Below are positions 23,295 to 35,100 of a stretch of 64,000 nucleotides of DNA, one piece after another. The stretch comes from Pocillopora verrucosa (Eukaryota > Cnidaria > Anthozoa > Scleractinia > Pocilloporidae), in contig NC_089319.1 in the NCBI RefSeq assembly GCF_036669915.1, positions 1-64,000 on the forward strand, given 5' to 3'. A program made the translations under genes and the position numbers. Position 1 is the stretch's first letter. Each line of letters begins with the position of its first letter. The notes beneath the pieces were generated by a model, which was not told the DNA's origin, did no database searches, and saw only the letters and a list, made by a program, of their open reading frames with translations.

Positions 23295-24102
23295 ATACGC
23301 TACGGTTTTTACTTTCAGTTTTGGGAGAGACAGGTAAATAAACAATTAAGCTCTGTCCATGACTATGTTGAATAGGTTTTACATAGGTTAGGTCTACTGA
23401 CCACACTGGTCCAGAAAGATTTTCTAACGAAACGACGTATTTTTAAAATATGCGATTTCAACTTGAATTTTAACTCATTATGAAAACCGACCTTTTCGAA
23501 TTCCCCGATGTTGATTTTTCTTGTAACACTTTTTTTGACGGGATGATAAGGGCTTTACTATACACATCATCTAGCTGCATTTCTTTTTTTTTGCCGTAGA
23601 TGACAATTATGATAATGCAAAAAAAAAAAAAAGAAAAAAGAAAAAAACCAGTTTATTCATTTTCATAGATAGAGGCAAAGCTCTTTTTGGATTGTGAGAG
23701 AAAAATAACGTTTTTCAAAGCACCTGCGAAAGTGTGGTCGGGGCTTTGATCTTGGAAGTATTTAACGCACAACAATCACAGTGTTCAAAAATAAAACTTG
23801 ATTGAAAAGTTCAAAATATTGGTGATTCAGTCGTAATCCTTTCTTAGGGAGAAAAATAGTAACATTTTAAAACTAGAGTGCGATACGAATGTTGTTGTGT
23901 TGATAGATGACGCTGTTATTAGTCAGAAAAAAGGTGCGACGATATTCAGTTTTTTTTTACCGCTTCATATGCGTGTCTTTTCCTTTCTTTAATTACCCTC
24001 TAAAAAGTTACAGTAAAAGTTCAAAGTAATATCTAAATGCAAGTTGTCGTAGAGAAAGCCGGAACGCACACGAGCGAAAAAAAGGGTGTCCTGATCTTAG
24101 GG
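23295..24102. other. Non-coding stretch before the right inverted repeat
   Basis: No gene is seen. There is a purine run at about 23615-23650 and otherwise unremarkable AT-rich sequence. Confidence 0.5.
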
Positions 24103-24208
24103 AAGAGAATCGCTTAAACAAAAACGGCAGCGTGGGAAAATTTATTTTCAATATTCTCCCCACTTACTTCATATCCTCTCTATGAATCCTGTCTCTGAAT
24201 CTCCTAAA
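24103..24208 (+). repeat. 106-bp direct repeat, copy A
   Basis: Copy A (AAGAGAATCGCTTAAACAAA to CTGAATCTCCTAAA) is repeated almost exactly at 25038-25143. The two copies bracket the inner inverted-repeat block of the right end. The left end of the element has no copy. Confidence 0.9.
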
Positions 24209-25459
24209 TTCTAACTTTCTTAGCAAACTAGAAAGGTTGTTAAGGGATCTGATATAAATGTCGTGGCTTAACTATGCAAATCAAATATTTTACAATGTTA
24301 CAAAATATGCATATTATTCAATTTCCGAGAAGTTGTGATAGTCCCTACCAACTGGTGAAATAATTATGGCCCCTAAAGCAGCCAGAAAATTATTTCAAAT
24401 CAAACCAAATCTAACTTAGTTCTTTCCTAAGTATAGTCTTTCTGTTGACAGAGTTTAAGGTGAAATTGGCAGGGTGGAAATAAGAGAGATGGCCTCTTAA
24501 GCCGTAAAGATCTAATTCTGGATGCCTCAGAATTCCTTGTTAGTTGTCAGTGTAGATGGGCTAGATGTCACCAAGGCTACATTTTAATAGTGAGACAACT
24601 CAACATTTTGCAACTCGCTAAGGCCAAAGGAACATTCAGTGACAGACAAAAATCCTCATGTTTACAAGCAATTAAGTACTTTTCCCAAGCTGCAAGCCTA
24701 AATATTCAGCTGAGTGTTTTGTCATTAGGAATGAGAGTTTGAAAAACACAGTTTAGTACCCATATTACTTTGCTAAGAAGTATTACCTCCAGCTCGAGGT
24801 TTTCGAGATACAAGTTTGCTTTAAAAGGTTGCTACTTTTGGTTAGTTCGGTAAGAAGGAAAGGAATTGCGTTGCACAGTGGTTGAATGGTTTATAAAATC
24901 TTGCTCTAAACCAGAAGTTGTTTTATTTGTTTTTAAAAAAGTATACATATATCACTGAACGTTCATCTAAAAGTGACACAAGTTTATCTAAAAGTGACAC
25001 AAGTATTCCCCTGCGTAGTTAACCATAAAAATTTTACAAGAGAATCGCTTAAACAAAAACGGCAGCGTGGGAAAATTTATTTTCAATATTCTCCCCACTT
25101 ACTTCATATCCTCTCTATGAATCCTGTCTCTGAATCTCCTAAAAAACTTATGAAGCATTTCGCCGTCGGTATCGAGGTTTTTTTGCACACTCCATCGCAC
25201 TCCATAAGGTTGGACTCTCCACCAGTCTTTCTCGTCAGTACTGTAACCGAGCTCGATAAACGAATTTTGTCGAGCTCGATAACTAATCGAGCTCGATTAG
25301 TAATCGAGCTCGATTAGTAATCGTACTCGATTAGCGATCGAGCTCGACTTGTAGTTATCGAGCTCGATTATCAAACGTCGTTTGCTTATCGAGCAGGAAT
25401 GGTAATCGAGTACGACAAATCGATATCGAGCTCGGTTGCCCAGAAACAAATATTGATCC
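24206..25459. repeat. Right terminal inverted repeat (composite)
   Basis: The inner block 24206-25037 and outer block 25239-25459 are reverse complements of the left blocks 758-1573 and 225-462. Between them lie copy B of the 106-bp direct repeat (25038-25143) and about 95 unique bases. Relative to the left arm there is also a short insertion near 24472-24500 that resembles left-arm sequence near 1660-1690. Confidence 0.85.
25239..25440. repeat. Subterminal palindrome array (right)
   Basis: This is the mirror image of the left array: repeated ATCGAGCTCGAT with TTAGTA linkers, including the GAGTAC variant and the TCAAACGTCGTTTGC word also present at the left end. Confidence 0.8.
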
Positions 25460-25467
25460 GATTTAAC
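25460..25467. repeat. 8-bp target site duplication, right copy (GATTTAAC)
   Basis: It directly follows the right terminus ...ATTGATCC and is identical to 217-224. Confidence 0.88.
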
Positions 25468-25737
25468 TTGAAAATTTTTATTCTGTGATCATCTGGCGAA
25501 ACATCACAAGAGTTTGTATGGAAATACTTACGACCGTTCTTAGGAATAAAAAATACAGTCAAATTCTGAATACGAAATACCTCACCTCACTTCCACAGTG
25601 CGTCGCTTAGTATCTGACGGCTTCATGTTGAAAAGAACCTGTTTTGGCGAGTTATCCATTTCTAGGTTTACTACGTACATAAGAAAGGCTCTTAGATAAC
25701 TGATGATGTGCTCCCTTTATTTTGCAAACAGTGAAGA

Positions 25738-26040
25738 GTGTTGGTCTACAAAACTGATGAAAGGAAATGCAAACTTGCTAAAGCAGCCTATCTTGGTCCA
25801 AACGATGATGAAAATGCAAATAGTAATGATAACCGAAAGAAGGATGGCACATTCAGGTGGCCAAAACAGAGAGACACTGACATAGTCAGCCATAGATATA
25901 TCTTTACACATGCAAGAGTGCAGAAAGTTGGTAATTGTTTTGTTGTTAGTTACCTTGAGAGTATTGATCACAAGTGTAAAACATCAAGAAATTTACATGA
26001 ATGCTGTTACATAAATAGACATTATAATAACTGTCCATAA
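25738..26040 (+). CDS. Hypothetical exon or gene fragment, about 100 aa
   Basis: A 100-codon open stretch lies just after a possible acceptor (TTTTGCAAACAG at 25721-25732), with no ATG at its beginning. It contains a WP-x2-RD pattern and IFTHARVQKVGNCFVVSYLE. The pattern W-P-x3-D...dI...VG resembles the C-terminal part of an uncharacterised, transposon-associated cnidarian protein family, from memory only. It starts about 270 bp outside the giant element and could belong to the gene whose exon is at 71-156. No function is assigned. Confidence 0.25.
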   Translation: MLVYKTDERKCKLAKAAYLGPNDDENANSNDNRKKDGTFRWPKQRDTDIVSHRYIFTHARVQKVGNCFVVSYLESIDHKCKTSRNLHECCYINRHYNNCP

Positions 26041-26559
26041 CATTTTACACATGATATTAGATGAAGGAAATGATATTTGAAGTTTAGACAAAAATACATC
26101 AAGCCAGTGAGTATATTTTTAATAATTTTGTCCAAATATTTTTCACATCAAATTTATTATATATCTTCAGAAATATAGGAGCAGAATCTGTCTCCACAAG
26201 GAAAATCAGTGATATCAAAATAGAGCTAAAAATCATTAACATCTTAATTTTATGCAGAAAATTTCATACCAACTTTTTTATTTAAGAAAGTGTAAACTGA
26301 ATTATCACAATTTTCGAATCCTAAAGTAATATTTATGTACAGCTGGTGAAACAAAATAAACTATCAGAGAATCCAATATAATGGTCATGTCTTTCATGCG
26401 TGTGTGCTTGTACAGTAGGACCAAGAAGTTTCACAGATAGGTTAGTTCTTCAGTGTATAATTTAAGTGATAGTGTATGTATTACAGTTATGGTATACTGC
26501 AAGCTATACACTGTAGTACCATCTTTGGTACAAGAAAAGTTAAGAATTTTTAATTCCAA
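26041..26559. other. AT-rich non-coding stretch
   Basis: Nothing recognisable is seen: no ORF, no tandem repeat, no splice chain. Confidence 0.4.
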
Positions 26560-27063
26560 ATTCAGAGGGTTTTCAAAGAATTTTCATGGTGCTTGCATAT
26601 TCCTAACAACCCCATGAAAACTAACTGGCAATTAACTTTCATGTGCCATGAAAAAACCATGTAGAGGCCATGAAAATTCAAGGAAAATTTTCATGGTCAA
26701 TGAATTTTTAACATATTCACAGGATATTCATGGGTCATGATTTGCTGCAACCCATTAAAAACTAGTGAACTTTGACACCATGAAATTTTGGGCTTGAAAT
26801 TCATGGGTTTCTCAGTACCTTTGAAAAGGCCATGAAATGCCATTTTCATGGGTATTTCATGGCTTCTAGGTCACTTTACTTAATATTTCATGGGTCGTGA
26901 ATATGGAAATTTTCACAGGTTTTTCATGGGATTTTTCAGGTCTTTTTCATGGCACTGAGACCATGAAAATGTCATTGATTTAACCATGAAAATCCTGTGA
27001 AAAATCTGTGAATTTACAATGAATTATTTCACAAGATTTTCATGGGTTTTGAGTTCATAGTGC
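26560..27063. repeat. Degenerate CATGAAAAT / ATTTTCATG-rich stretch next to the gap
   Basis: The words CATGAAAA, TTTTCATGG and CATGGGTT recur more than twenty times in 500 bp on both strands with irregular spacing. It ends abruptly at the N run. The low complexity probably caused the assembly break. Confidence 0.7.
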
Positions 27064-27163
27064 NNNNNNNNNNNNNNNNNNNNNNNNNNNNNNNNNNNNN
27101 NNNNNNNNNNNNNNNNNNNNNNNNNNNNNNNNNNNNNNNNNNNNNNNNNNNNNNNNNNNNNNN
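27064..27163. other. Assembly gap (100 N)
   Basis: There are exactly 100 Ns, the conventional placeholder for a gap of unknown size. The true distance across it is unknown. Open frames crossing it are artefacts. Confidence 0.98.
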
Positions 27164-30100
27164 CCATCAGGTACCCGTGAGTGCACAGTTCCTTCAAACA
27201 GATCCCGTCGTAAAATTTGGGACGACTGCTTTCTGCTATTTCTCAAAAAAAAGGAAATAAGTGCCTGGTCCTCATTAAGTGCCCTGTTTCCGATAAGCGC
27301 TCTCCCTCAAAGATACCAAAAGAGCCTTATGGGGGGATTTGATAAACATTATCAGAACAAAACCAGAATGCTCGCCCCCCCCCCCACCCCCCTCTCGAGC
27401 GATAAAATTAAGACTGGTTCCCCGGGTACCTAAATACAGGACGTCATTCCGGCGAGCATGATTCCTTTATGAGTGGGTAGAGCCATCCGACATTTTACAT
27501 CAAAAACAAACGGGGCTTTTCATTGAAATTATTGTGAATCAACATGACAAGTTTCTTTACATTCCATAAAAATCAAAATGCATTACATGATGACTTGTTT
27601 TTTCCTGTCTGAGAACTAGATCTCACTACTGTGACGTGAACAGTTATGAAGAGAGAACCAATTTTTCCGAAACGGACGACCACCGCCTAAACTCGAGATA
27701 TCTCGTCTCAGCTGTTAGCGGTAGCTAATTAATAAAACATGCAAACTGCATTCGTGTACGAAGGGGCGCATTGATGCAAAAAAAGAAAAAAACAAAAACA
27801 AAAACAAAAACAAACCGGCCCGATTGAAATTCTAGCTTTACTGAGTCAGTTCACTTTAACAATTCTCCTCTGGCTGTCTTAAAGTTATTACAATTAGCAC
27901 TGGTTTTCATTTTGACCCCAACTTTCCGTGCTGAAGCTCCGACAGCCTGTTTGGATATGAGCTCTGGATACATTTGTGAAGAACCTTGTGAGGATCCGAT
28001 TTTAGGGAAGGCCAAGTTGAAAAAAATTCCTGCTGTTTAACCATATAAGTCCCATCAGCGACCAAGACAGAATTTCTCCTTACACTATCAGTACGATATC
28101 AAGCAGACAAGTAATGAGAATAAAGAAAAATATCAGTTAGAGGATTATTGGTTGATCCAATTCCGAATTCTCTAAACTAACATAACAACTGAATTGTATG
28201 GTAGAAAGTAAGGAGAATTACTAATGAAATCTTGGGAGTTAAAGGCTAAAGTCAAGTCCACCATCAAGACATCTCAATGATGATCAAATAAGTTCTCACC
28301 AAAATTTTCTACGAGCAAAGAAAATCAAAGCTCAAAAGCTCGGCTGAGACATTTTTGGTTAGCAGTTTTATTTCTCGGTGGGGTCGTTTTAGCTGAGCGC
28401 TTGCTTTACCTCCGTTCCGCTCCAGCCAGTTGCATATTAAAGGAACACAATTCCAGTTTACATATCTGAGACCTTAGTAGGATAGTAAGAGGAAAAAACT
28501 GCATTTACAGTGTGATAGTTTCTGGGTACGTCAGACTTTCGCACTTCACACAAAAGTCCATATTTTGATCAAATACAATTTGTGCCACAATGCAATATAA
28601 TCTCGAATCACTAAAACAAGTACCATATTGGAAGTATGATGACATCGTTAACTGAAAAATTTCATATTTTGATCGCCTTCTGCTCTAATCTTCTGTTAGG
28701 TTTACAAAGATGACAGTTTTTTTCTTAGATCTTTATTAGTTTATGTCCAAGGCGCGCACAGAGGTAACATCAAAGATAATTCAACACATCCATCAATCAA
28801 GCTTAATTGCATATAAAATTATGTCAAACTAATAAAACAAATTAAATAATTCCTTCATCAAAATGTCAAAATAATTCCAAACCACGAAAAGGACAAAAGT
28901 TTGACTTGTGATGCTTCAACTTTGTTGAGCTTGGGAATGCGTGTCACACCTAATTTTTCAAAGCGGACTTTTTCCACTTGTAAGCGCGGTAACAAAAGCA
29001 ATTAATGGTATATTCAATTTCCAGTGAGAATTCGTTAAGTATTTGTCAATTCGCAAACAAAGTTATCGACAGCTGAGGAAATGAATCTCCATTTCAAAGT
29101 TTCGCTAATGGTTTAGTCTACGCCTTCCGGCACAACTAATCTCGCTGTTGACAATACAGTTAAAACTCCTGTTTTATGCAAACAAGTTAATTTCCTCTTG
29201 GAAAATAAGAGACAGGAAAGATGGAACAATTTAGTTTGCTTTTTAAAGTGAAGCAGCTGCATCAATGGTTACTAGATAAGGAAAGCGTGGTGAAGCCTCA
29301 TTTTGCCTCGAATAAGATTTTGAAGACTGGGTAGCAAAATCGTAAGCCGGCACAGCTATAACCTAAGGTAAAAAACTAATTTGAGAACTAGTTTTGGTAA
29401 ACTCATTCCAGTTCTACAAGCAACTTATACGCTTTACTTGCTGGTTATTCTTAGAAGGAACTTGAACAACTTCGTGTAATGACTACTGTTAACTAAAGCC
29501 CCAGCTAAGAGCTTGAGAACTCACCATCAAAACTGAAGAATGCCAAATTTACAAGTTGGATGCTACCATCTTTCCTATATCCGTTATGACAAGCTTTAGT
29601 TTCTCTCTCTGAGCAGGTTCTCTAAACGATATGCCCGCTTTTTGGAGAACATTTCCTCTTGTCACTTTGCGGTTAAAAGAATTCCAGTTTCTTAATATCT
29701 CCGTACGCGCCTGAGTATCAAGCAGTCTGGAAAGTTCAAAAGGCGTTTAATCCAAAGAGTTAATCATCCTTCTTTCTTACAGTTAAAGTGCGGCCAAAAG
29801 GAAACCTTTCGTTTTGAAAGCACGCATGACGAAATACCCTTTTCTTGGTTGCTTTAATGACCATTGCTCTGCTCAACTGTTACGTAAACTTTTGTTTTGA
29901 CTACTTAAGTCGGAATTTATCAATTCTATGGATAAACTGTTAGGAAATATTTTATGGCTCGGGTCATGGTTATGGAAGTTTACTCAGATATTCGAATATC
30001 GGCCATAATCCTTAGCAAAAGCTTTTGTGCTTTCCCACCCCTCTGAGTGGTAAGAGGCAAAAAATGCCCTTTGATGCCCACACATGAGCATACAAGACTG

Positions 30101-30392
30101 AAAATGGACACAGCGATACAAATCAAATAGTCCCTTTCAATTACATCGGATTGAAAAGTATAAGAAAACTGTTTCAAAGATGTTAAATTTTTTTTTGGCG
30201 AATGTAAACGGTGTTTCCATTGCTTCACCAGTTGATTGATCTTTGTAATGGTGCATTCTCGTAGTCTGTAATATAAATATGTCAGTAGTGACTCGCTTTT
30301 GTCATTTTCCTGATTGAATTAAGGAAATCATGTTTATTACTTTCCAAGCAATTGAGCTTCTCTCCATCTTGTTTCAATTTGGCAGGAGTACC
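27164..30392. other. Intergenic stretch, no gene supported
   Basis: It holds a poly-C tract (about 27367-27390), an AAAAC repeat (about 27785-27815) and a diverged MITE (28037-28248). Short open frames here, for example 29980-30228 minus, show no motif. An acceptor-like TTTGGCAG at about 30379-30385 immediately precedes the start codon of the peptide gene, so a 5' UTR exon may lie upstream. Confidence 0.5.
28037..28248. repeat. TTAA-type MITE copy 4 (diverged)
   Basis: It begins TTAACCATATAAGTCCC and ends CTTGGGAGTTAAAGGCTAA. It shares the middle words AGACAAGTAATGAGAATA and GGAGAATTACTAATGAAATC with the copies inside the transposon, showing that the family is dispersed on both sides. Confidence 0.6.
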
Positions 30393-31332
30393 ATGAATCA
30401 CCGACTAATTGCATTTATCCTCTTGGTCACATTTGTCATCTCTACAAGAGCTTATTTCCTTCGTACAGGCGGAAAACGAGGGGCAGTTTTACACAAGAAA
30501 CGTTCTTCACTTTGGAAAGCTCGCTTAGCAAACACGCGTGGTCTCAAAGGTAAATAGTGTACGTACTCAAACATCCCATTAGTGAACCGTGTATTGATGC
30601 TTCTTAATTTGCCTTGTTTACAGAACAAGTTGCCGTAAAATTAAACTAGAAAATTAGATTAAATCTAACAGAAGCTAAACAAAATAAGACTTCCTTTTTA
30701 AAAATGACTGGGAGCAAACAAAGTGTTTTCTCAAATGCAACGTGATACATCAAGAGCCTGCCTTACCGCCGATTGGTACGGGAGGAGGAGGGGGGGGAAT
30801 GGGGCGGGCAGAATGGAATGTAGTAACTGTCTATACGTGGATCTAAAGGAGACTTTCCTAGGTTTGAAGCACCTAAAAAGGCAACGGGGAAGGAAGGGGG
30901 GGGGATTTCGTTTTGTCACGATAAAAATTAATCTGACCCCCCTTTTAGGTTCTGCAACACTCTGATGAATCCCCCTCAGCTCATTGGCAGTCAATTGGAA
31001 GTCGATTTTCTATTGTCCCCCCCTCCCTTACTTTATACTGTTGGCGATCACTAATTCGCCTCTGTTTTTTCTGAAAACTATGTGATTTCCCCCCCCCCCA
31101 ACCCAAAAAGAAAAATTCTCTCCCCCTGGGCTATGAATAAAGAAGAAGAGTTTAATGCCTCAATGATCATAGTCTTGATAAATTAGTAGCGAGTATCTGA
31201 ATCATAGAAAAAAAACATTAATTTACATATTCCCTTTGTGTTTTAGAAGGTTTGAATGATATGCTCTGGTCATGGATGGAAGACGACAACAAAGAAGAAG
31301 ACAAATTGAACGATAAGGAAATGTCGGAATAA
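30393..31332 (+). CDS. Small secreted peptide precursor candidate, 80 aa, two exons
   Basis: Exons 30393-30549 and 31247-31332 join in phase 1 (AAAG|gtaaat, ttttag|AAGG) and end at TAA 31330-31332. The first 20 residues (MNHRLIAFILLVTFVISTRA) are a clear signal peptide: basic n-region, hydrophobic core, small residues before a likely cut. Next comes YFLRTGGKRG, where GKR is a classical amidation plus dibasic processing site, then a Lys/Arg-rich middle (HKKRSSLWKARL) and an acidic tail rich in Asp, Glu and Lys. This layout fits a bioactive-peptide or antimicrobial-peptide precursor. No cysteines are present, so it is not a cystine-rich venom type. No named family is recognised. Confidence 0.6.
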
Positions 31333-32147
31333 ATTATCGTGAATGTGGCCTTGCTATTTATTTAACCAGAAGCCTAACAAGTACAAAAAGATATCTTGTG
31401 CAAAAACCGTTCTCTGGTTGTAAATCATTAAAAACGTAGGTTTTCATTTCGGATATCAGTTAAGAGCCTTCGTTTTTAATGATTTTTACCAAAGAACTCT
31501 TGTACGCGCGATAAATATACGTGATGTAATTATTGTGAATAAATATTCAAATGAGAAACAATGACTGCGGTTGTTGGCTGTTTGTAGTGTTGAAGAGAGG
31601 GCGAAATTAGTAAAGTAGCACTTATAGCCACTTGTACACTTTCATTCTGCCTGAGGAATCCTTTTCCTCCAACATAAAGCGTTTGTCCTAAAAAGGTGAG
31701 ACAAAGACTAGGTATAGCCGCGTTGCGTGATGCACTCAAAAGTAACAACAACTAATGCAACAGTTAGAATTTGACAGCCCCTGAACTCCTTCATTATTCT
31801 TTCGATAATTTTCTAAAATTATGTAGATAGTCGCATGTAACAAACACTCGAAAATTTAAAGGCCAAGCTCAATTAGTCCAGGTTGGCCTCTAAAAAATTC
31901 CAAAAACGTGACAGTTTGCGAAATGTCTTTGTACTTCTGCAGACCTTCCTTTTATTATCCTGCAAAAAAATAACAATCCAAATGGTTATGATATCTCCAA
32001 TTAGGCACAGCACACTCGACTAGAATAACGACTCTTGCTTATAGATGTTTGCATGTCCAATGTATTGCTCATAATATTTATATCTGTTTCAAACACCGTT
32101 CAGGGAAGATTGTGTTATGACTTTTTGCGTGACCATGATCCCGTCTA
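31333..32147. other. Intergenic stretch upstream of VPS35L
   Basis: AATAAA occurs at about 31537, about 200 bp after the peptide stop codon, and may serve as its poly-A signal. No other feature is recognised; the minus-strand frame 31530-31751 lacks motifs. Confidence 0.45.
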
Positions 32148-32175
32148 AGACACCGCCCGGGAAGGAGCGGTGTCT
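32148..32175 (+). promoter_or_regulatory. Perfect 9-bp stem-loop just upstream of the VPS35L start
   Basis: AGACACCGC (32148-32156) and GCGGTGTCT (32167-32175) pair perfectly around a 10-base loop, ending 13 bases before the ATG at 32189. If transcribed, the GC-rich hairpin would sit in the 5' leader close to the start codon and could limit initiation or mark a factor site. The transcription start is not known, so this may be promoter DNA instead. Confidence 0.5.
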
Positions 32176-32188
32176 AAGCGAAAACAAC

Positions 32189-35100
32189 ATGGCGGCCTGC
32201 GAATGGTAAGTGATATCACGGGGAAATAGTTCGCTTTTGGACAATTTTCAACCTTTTCAACTGTTTTCTTCCTTTAGACCTACTTTGTAACATTGATTTT
32301 TCACTATTGGGTGATAAAACTTTTTTTCTAAGAGACAATCATAATTTTTATAGTAAACTGTTGGAAAGATAGACATGATACTGGGAGACTGCTAATTTAC
32401 CCAGTTAACAATCTCGCTCTCCTTTCCACAGGGTTGCTCGTACCAGGAAATATGAAAGGGAGAAAAACGTGCTTCCGAGTGAGACAGCAATCGATCACCC
32501 ACTGAAACTGGGTTCTGTGATTGTAAGTAGGAGAAAATGAAGCTAAGACAAAACACTAATCTTGCCGGAGCTGATCTCCTCAGCTCCCCATACCCATGGT
32601 TAAATTTATATCCAGAGAAATCAACACTTTGTCATTCTTTACTCTTGTAATGGCAGAAATTAAGTAGTGAAATGTTTAGCTGCCTTCTTAGTAATTTTAT
32701 GAAATATTTAAACGAAAAACAGGAAAAAACTTTGTAGACTTCGCAGTCAACCAACCCAGTAACCTTTGTTTTCGATGTGATTTAAAGGTATACAATTCTT
32801 TCACACTTGAAAACGTTTCTTGCAGAACGTTGATAACAGTCGCAAAAAATCGAGCACTCCTTCTGATAGTTTATCTAAAGGCACTCCTGCAGCTGATCCT
32901 TCGAGTTTGATTCAAGCAAAACCTGACGCGTTTGATGGGCTGGATCCATTGTCAATGTTTGCTGCTCAGGAAGCTAGTACAAAGAAAACATCACCAGTTT
33001 CTGCACCAGCGTCAAAGAAAGAACAGGTTTGTACTCATTGTGTTTACTTTATGTTTTACTGCAATAAATTCGTACAGATCAAGTTTTTTTTGTATGTAGT
33101 TTTTACCATAAAATCAAATCAGAAGGGGATGACTTTAGACCGGCGAAATGACTTACTAACAGTTTTATTACTTTTTTGTTTCCTCAGTCATCCTCTGTAT
33201 CTAATAAAGAAAAAAGCCAAAGTGACTTTAAACCATGGCTCAAGAAGAGAGTAGGAATCCTTGCTAAATATACAACCTCACAAAAACTGTCCATTAGCAC
33301 GGTAAGCTAACTACATGTTGCAGTTCAGTGTTTAGGGATTCACTTATTTTCAGTGTTGCATAATTTTGCTAATCTTACTTTTGGTACCATCTACTAATAG
33401 TTATAAATTTATTTTTCTTGACAGAGTTTCTTGTCATCATCTGAAAAATCTGAAAAGAGTGAGTTGTTCAAATAACTATCCTTCTCTTGTACTATTTTAA
33501 TAATGCTAACATTGGGAACTGATGTTTAATGAAGGTTGTCAATGATATTTAACAATAATGTCAGATATGAGATGGTTGATAGCCAACAAGATGCATAGCA
33601 CCAAACTGGCTTCAACAAATCTTGCACCCAACAAGTGCAAAATGTAGTTAGTGTTTTATCATATTAAATTGTCCACAATGCTTAATAGAAGTGTTTTTTT
33701 CCAGCCTAGGTAAATCCAACTTAGCAACACTTGGGGAAATGTTTTTTCAAATGAGATGATTCTGTATATGGGCTGATAACCAAAGCTGAGTGAACCAATC
33801 AGAATGCTAGAAATGGAATGTCTGGAATTTGAAATGTAATAAATTCATAGAGTGCAAAATTAATTTGTAGAAATCAACAAATAATAAGTATCTTTTTTGT
33901 TCAATATTTTTCAGTGGTAATCAAGCAGCAAACAACAGTTGCAGATAAAGTCAAGCACAGACTAGAACAGTTAGATGACTTTGAAGAAGTAAGGAGGAAG
34001 ATTGAATCAAATATATTTAGTGAAACACAGTATTTGTTGCTAGGAATGGGTCGGGAAAGAAAAGTTTTGTATCATTTAATGTTTGAAAGGAAGAAACTTA
34101 TTTCAACTTATTTCAACGTAATATAATAATTTCTCAAATAAATTATGTTGTCACAGAGATATTGGATAGGAGAGGTTTCTATTTATAGGAGTGTGTGTAT
34201 CATCTTTCCTAGTTCTTCCAATATTTATTCTACTGATGTTATTCATTTGTGAATCTTAAGGATTCTGACTAGTTCGATTTCCATTTCTCTACAACATGTA
34301 TGCAACATGTGAAAGAAATCTCTGCTATATTTTGTAGGGCTCAGTCAAAGAAATGCTGAATCTGAGTCAGCAGGATTATGTCAAGAGAATCGAAGAGCTA
34401 AACCAGGTGAAAAGCTTATTTTTTTGTTCTTACAACTAATGGTTTTAATTGAGGGGTTAAACTCAGTCATGCAATGTATTTGCATGGAAGTATGTTGTCT
34501 TACATGTAGAAAGGATTGTTACAGATTGTAGAAAGTTATGTCCAGACACGCTAAACTCAAGTCTTGATCAGAGAACACAATGCCATATCTTGGCTTGGCT
34601 GATGCCTGCTACTCAGGATACTGAGGAACTGTTACTGACCTAGGTCTCTTTCATAACATCCCTCATTCAAGTCATCTCAATGCAGGATCAGTTGGAATGT
34701 TGATGAAAATCAGTTGATCTTTGTGGAGAGTAATGCTTCACAATGTGACAAACAATCAGGCACCCTCAGAGGATTTGCAGTATACTGTGAAAATGTCATG
34801 GTCTACATTAAGGAAACAGCATTGTGATACAAACGAGACTGCTAAATTAATCACTCATGAATTCATCTCAATGAGTAATCTCAATCTTTTAACACTTCAA
34901 GTTAAAAATAGAAAAATAGTTCTTTACTGAGCTCAAATATTTTGAGCTCAGTAAAGAAATGGAGCAAGATGTTTTTCCTCTTGTCACAAGCATGGGACAA
35001 ATAACAAATTTTGAGTCCTCATGAGGAATCAAACCTCCGATCTTTGGATTCTGGGCTCTGATGTTCTACCACTGAACCACAGAGACTTTATGCCGAACGA

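Larger units (their letters stand above)
225..25459. mobile_element. Giant (25.2 kb) Merlin-like DNA transposon with cargo genes
   Basis: The ends are mirror images: GGATCAATATTTGTTTCTGG at the left, and its reverse complement ending at 25459 on the right, bounded by GATTTAAC duplications. The inverted repeats continue inward for about 1.3 kb in two blocks. The only recognisable transposase within is a broken Merlin/IS1016-type DDE gene (22055-23294). Merlin elements are known for 8-9 bp duplications and termini starting with GG, which fits; typical Merlins are only a few kb. Two spliced genes (about 8768-15539 minus, 16125-18700 plus) form the cargo. Other superfamilies with 8-bp duplications (hAT, P, KDZ) are less supported because none of their transposases is seen. 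That this is one mobile unit is inferred from the ends and duplication. Confidence 0.75.

Noticed and set aside
27042-27260. ORFs crossing the N run
   Set aside because: The Ns are a gap placeholder; no reading frame can be inferred across them.
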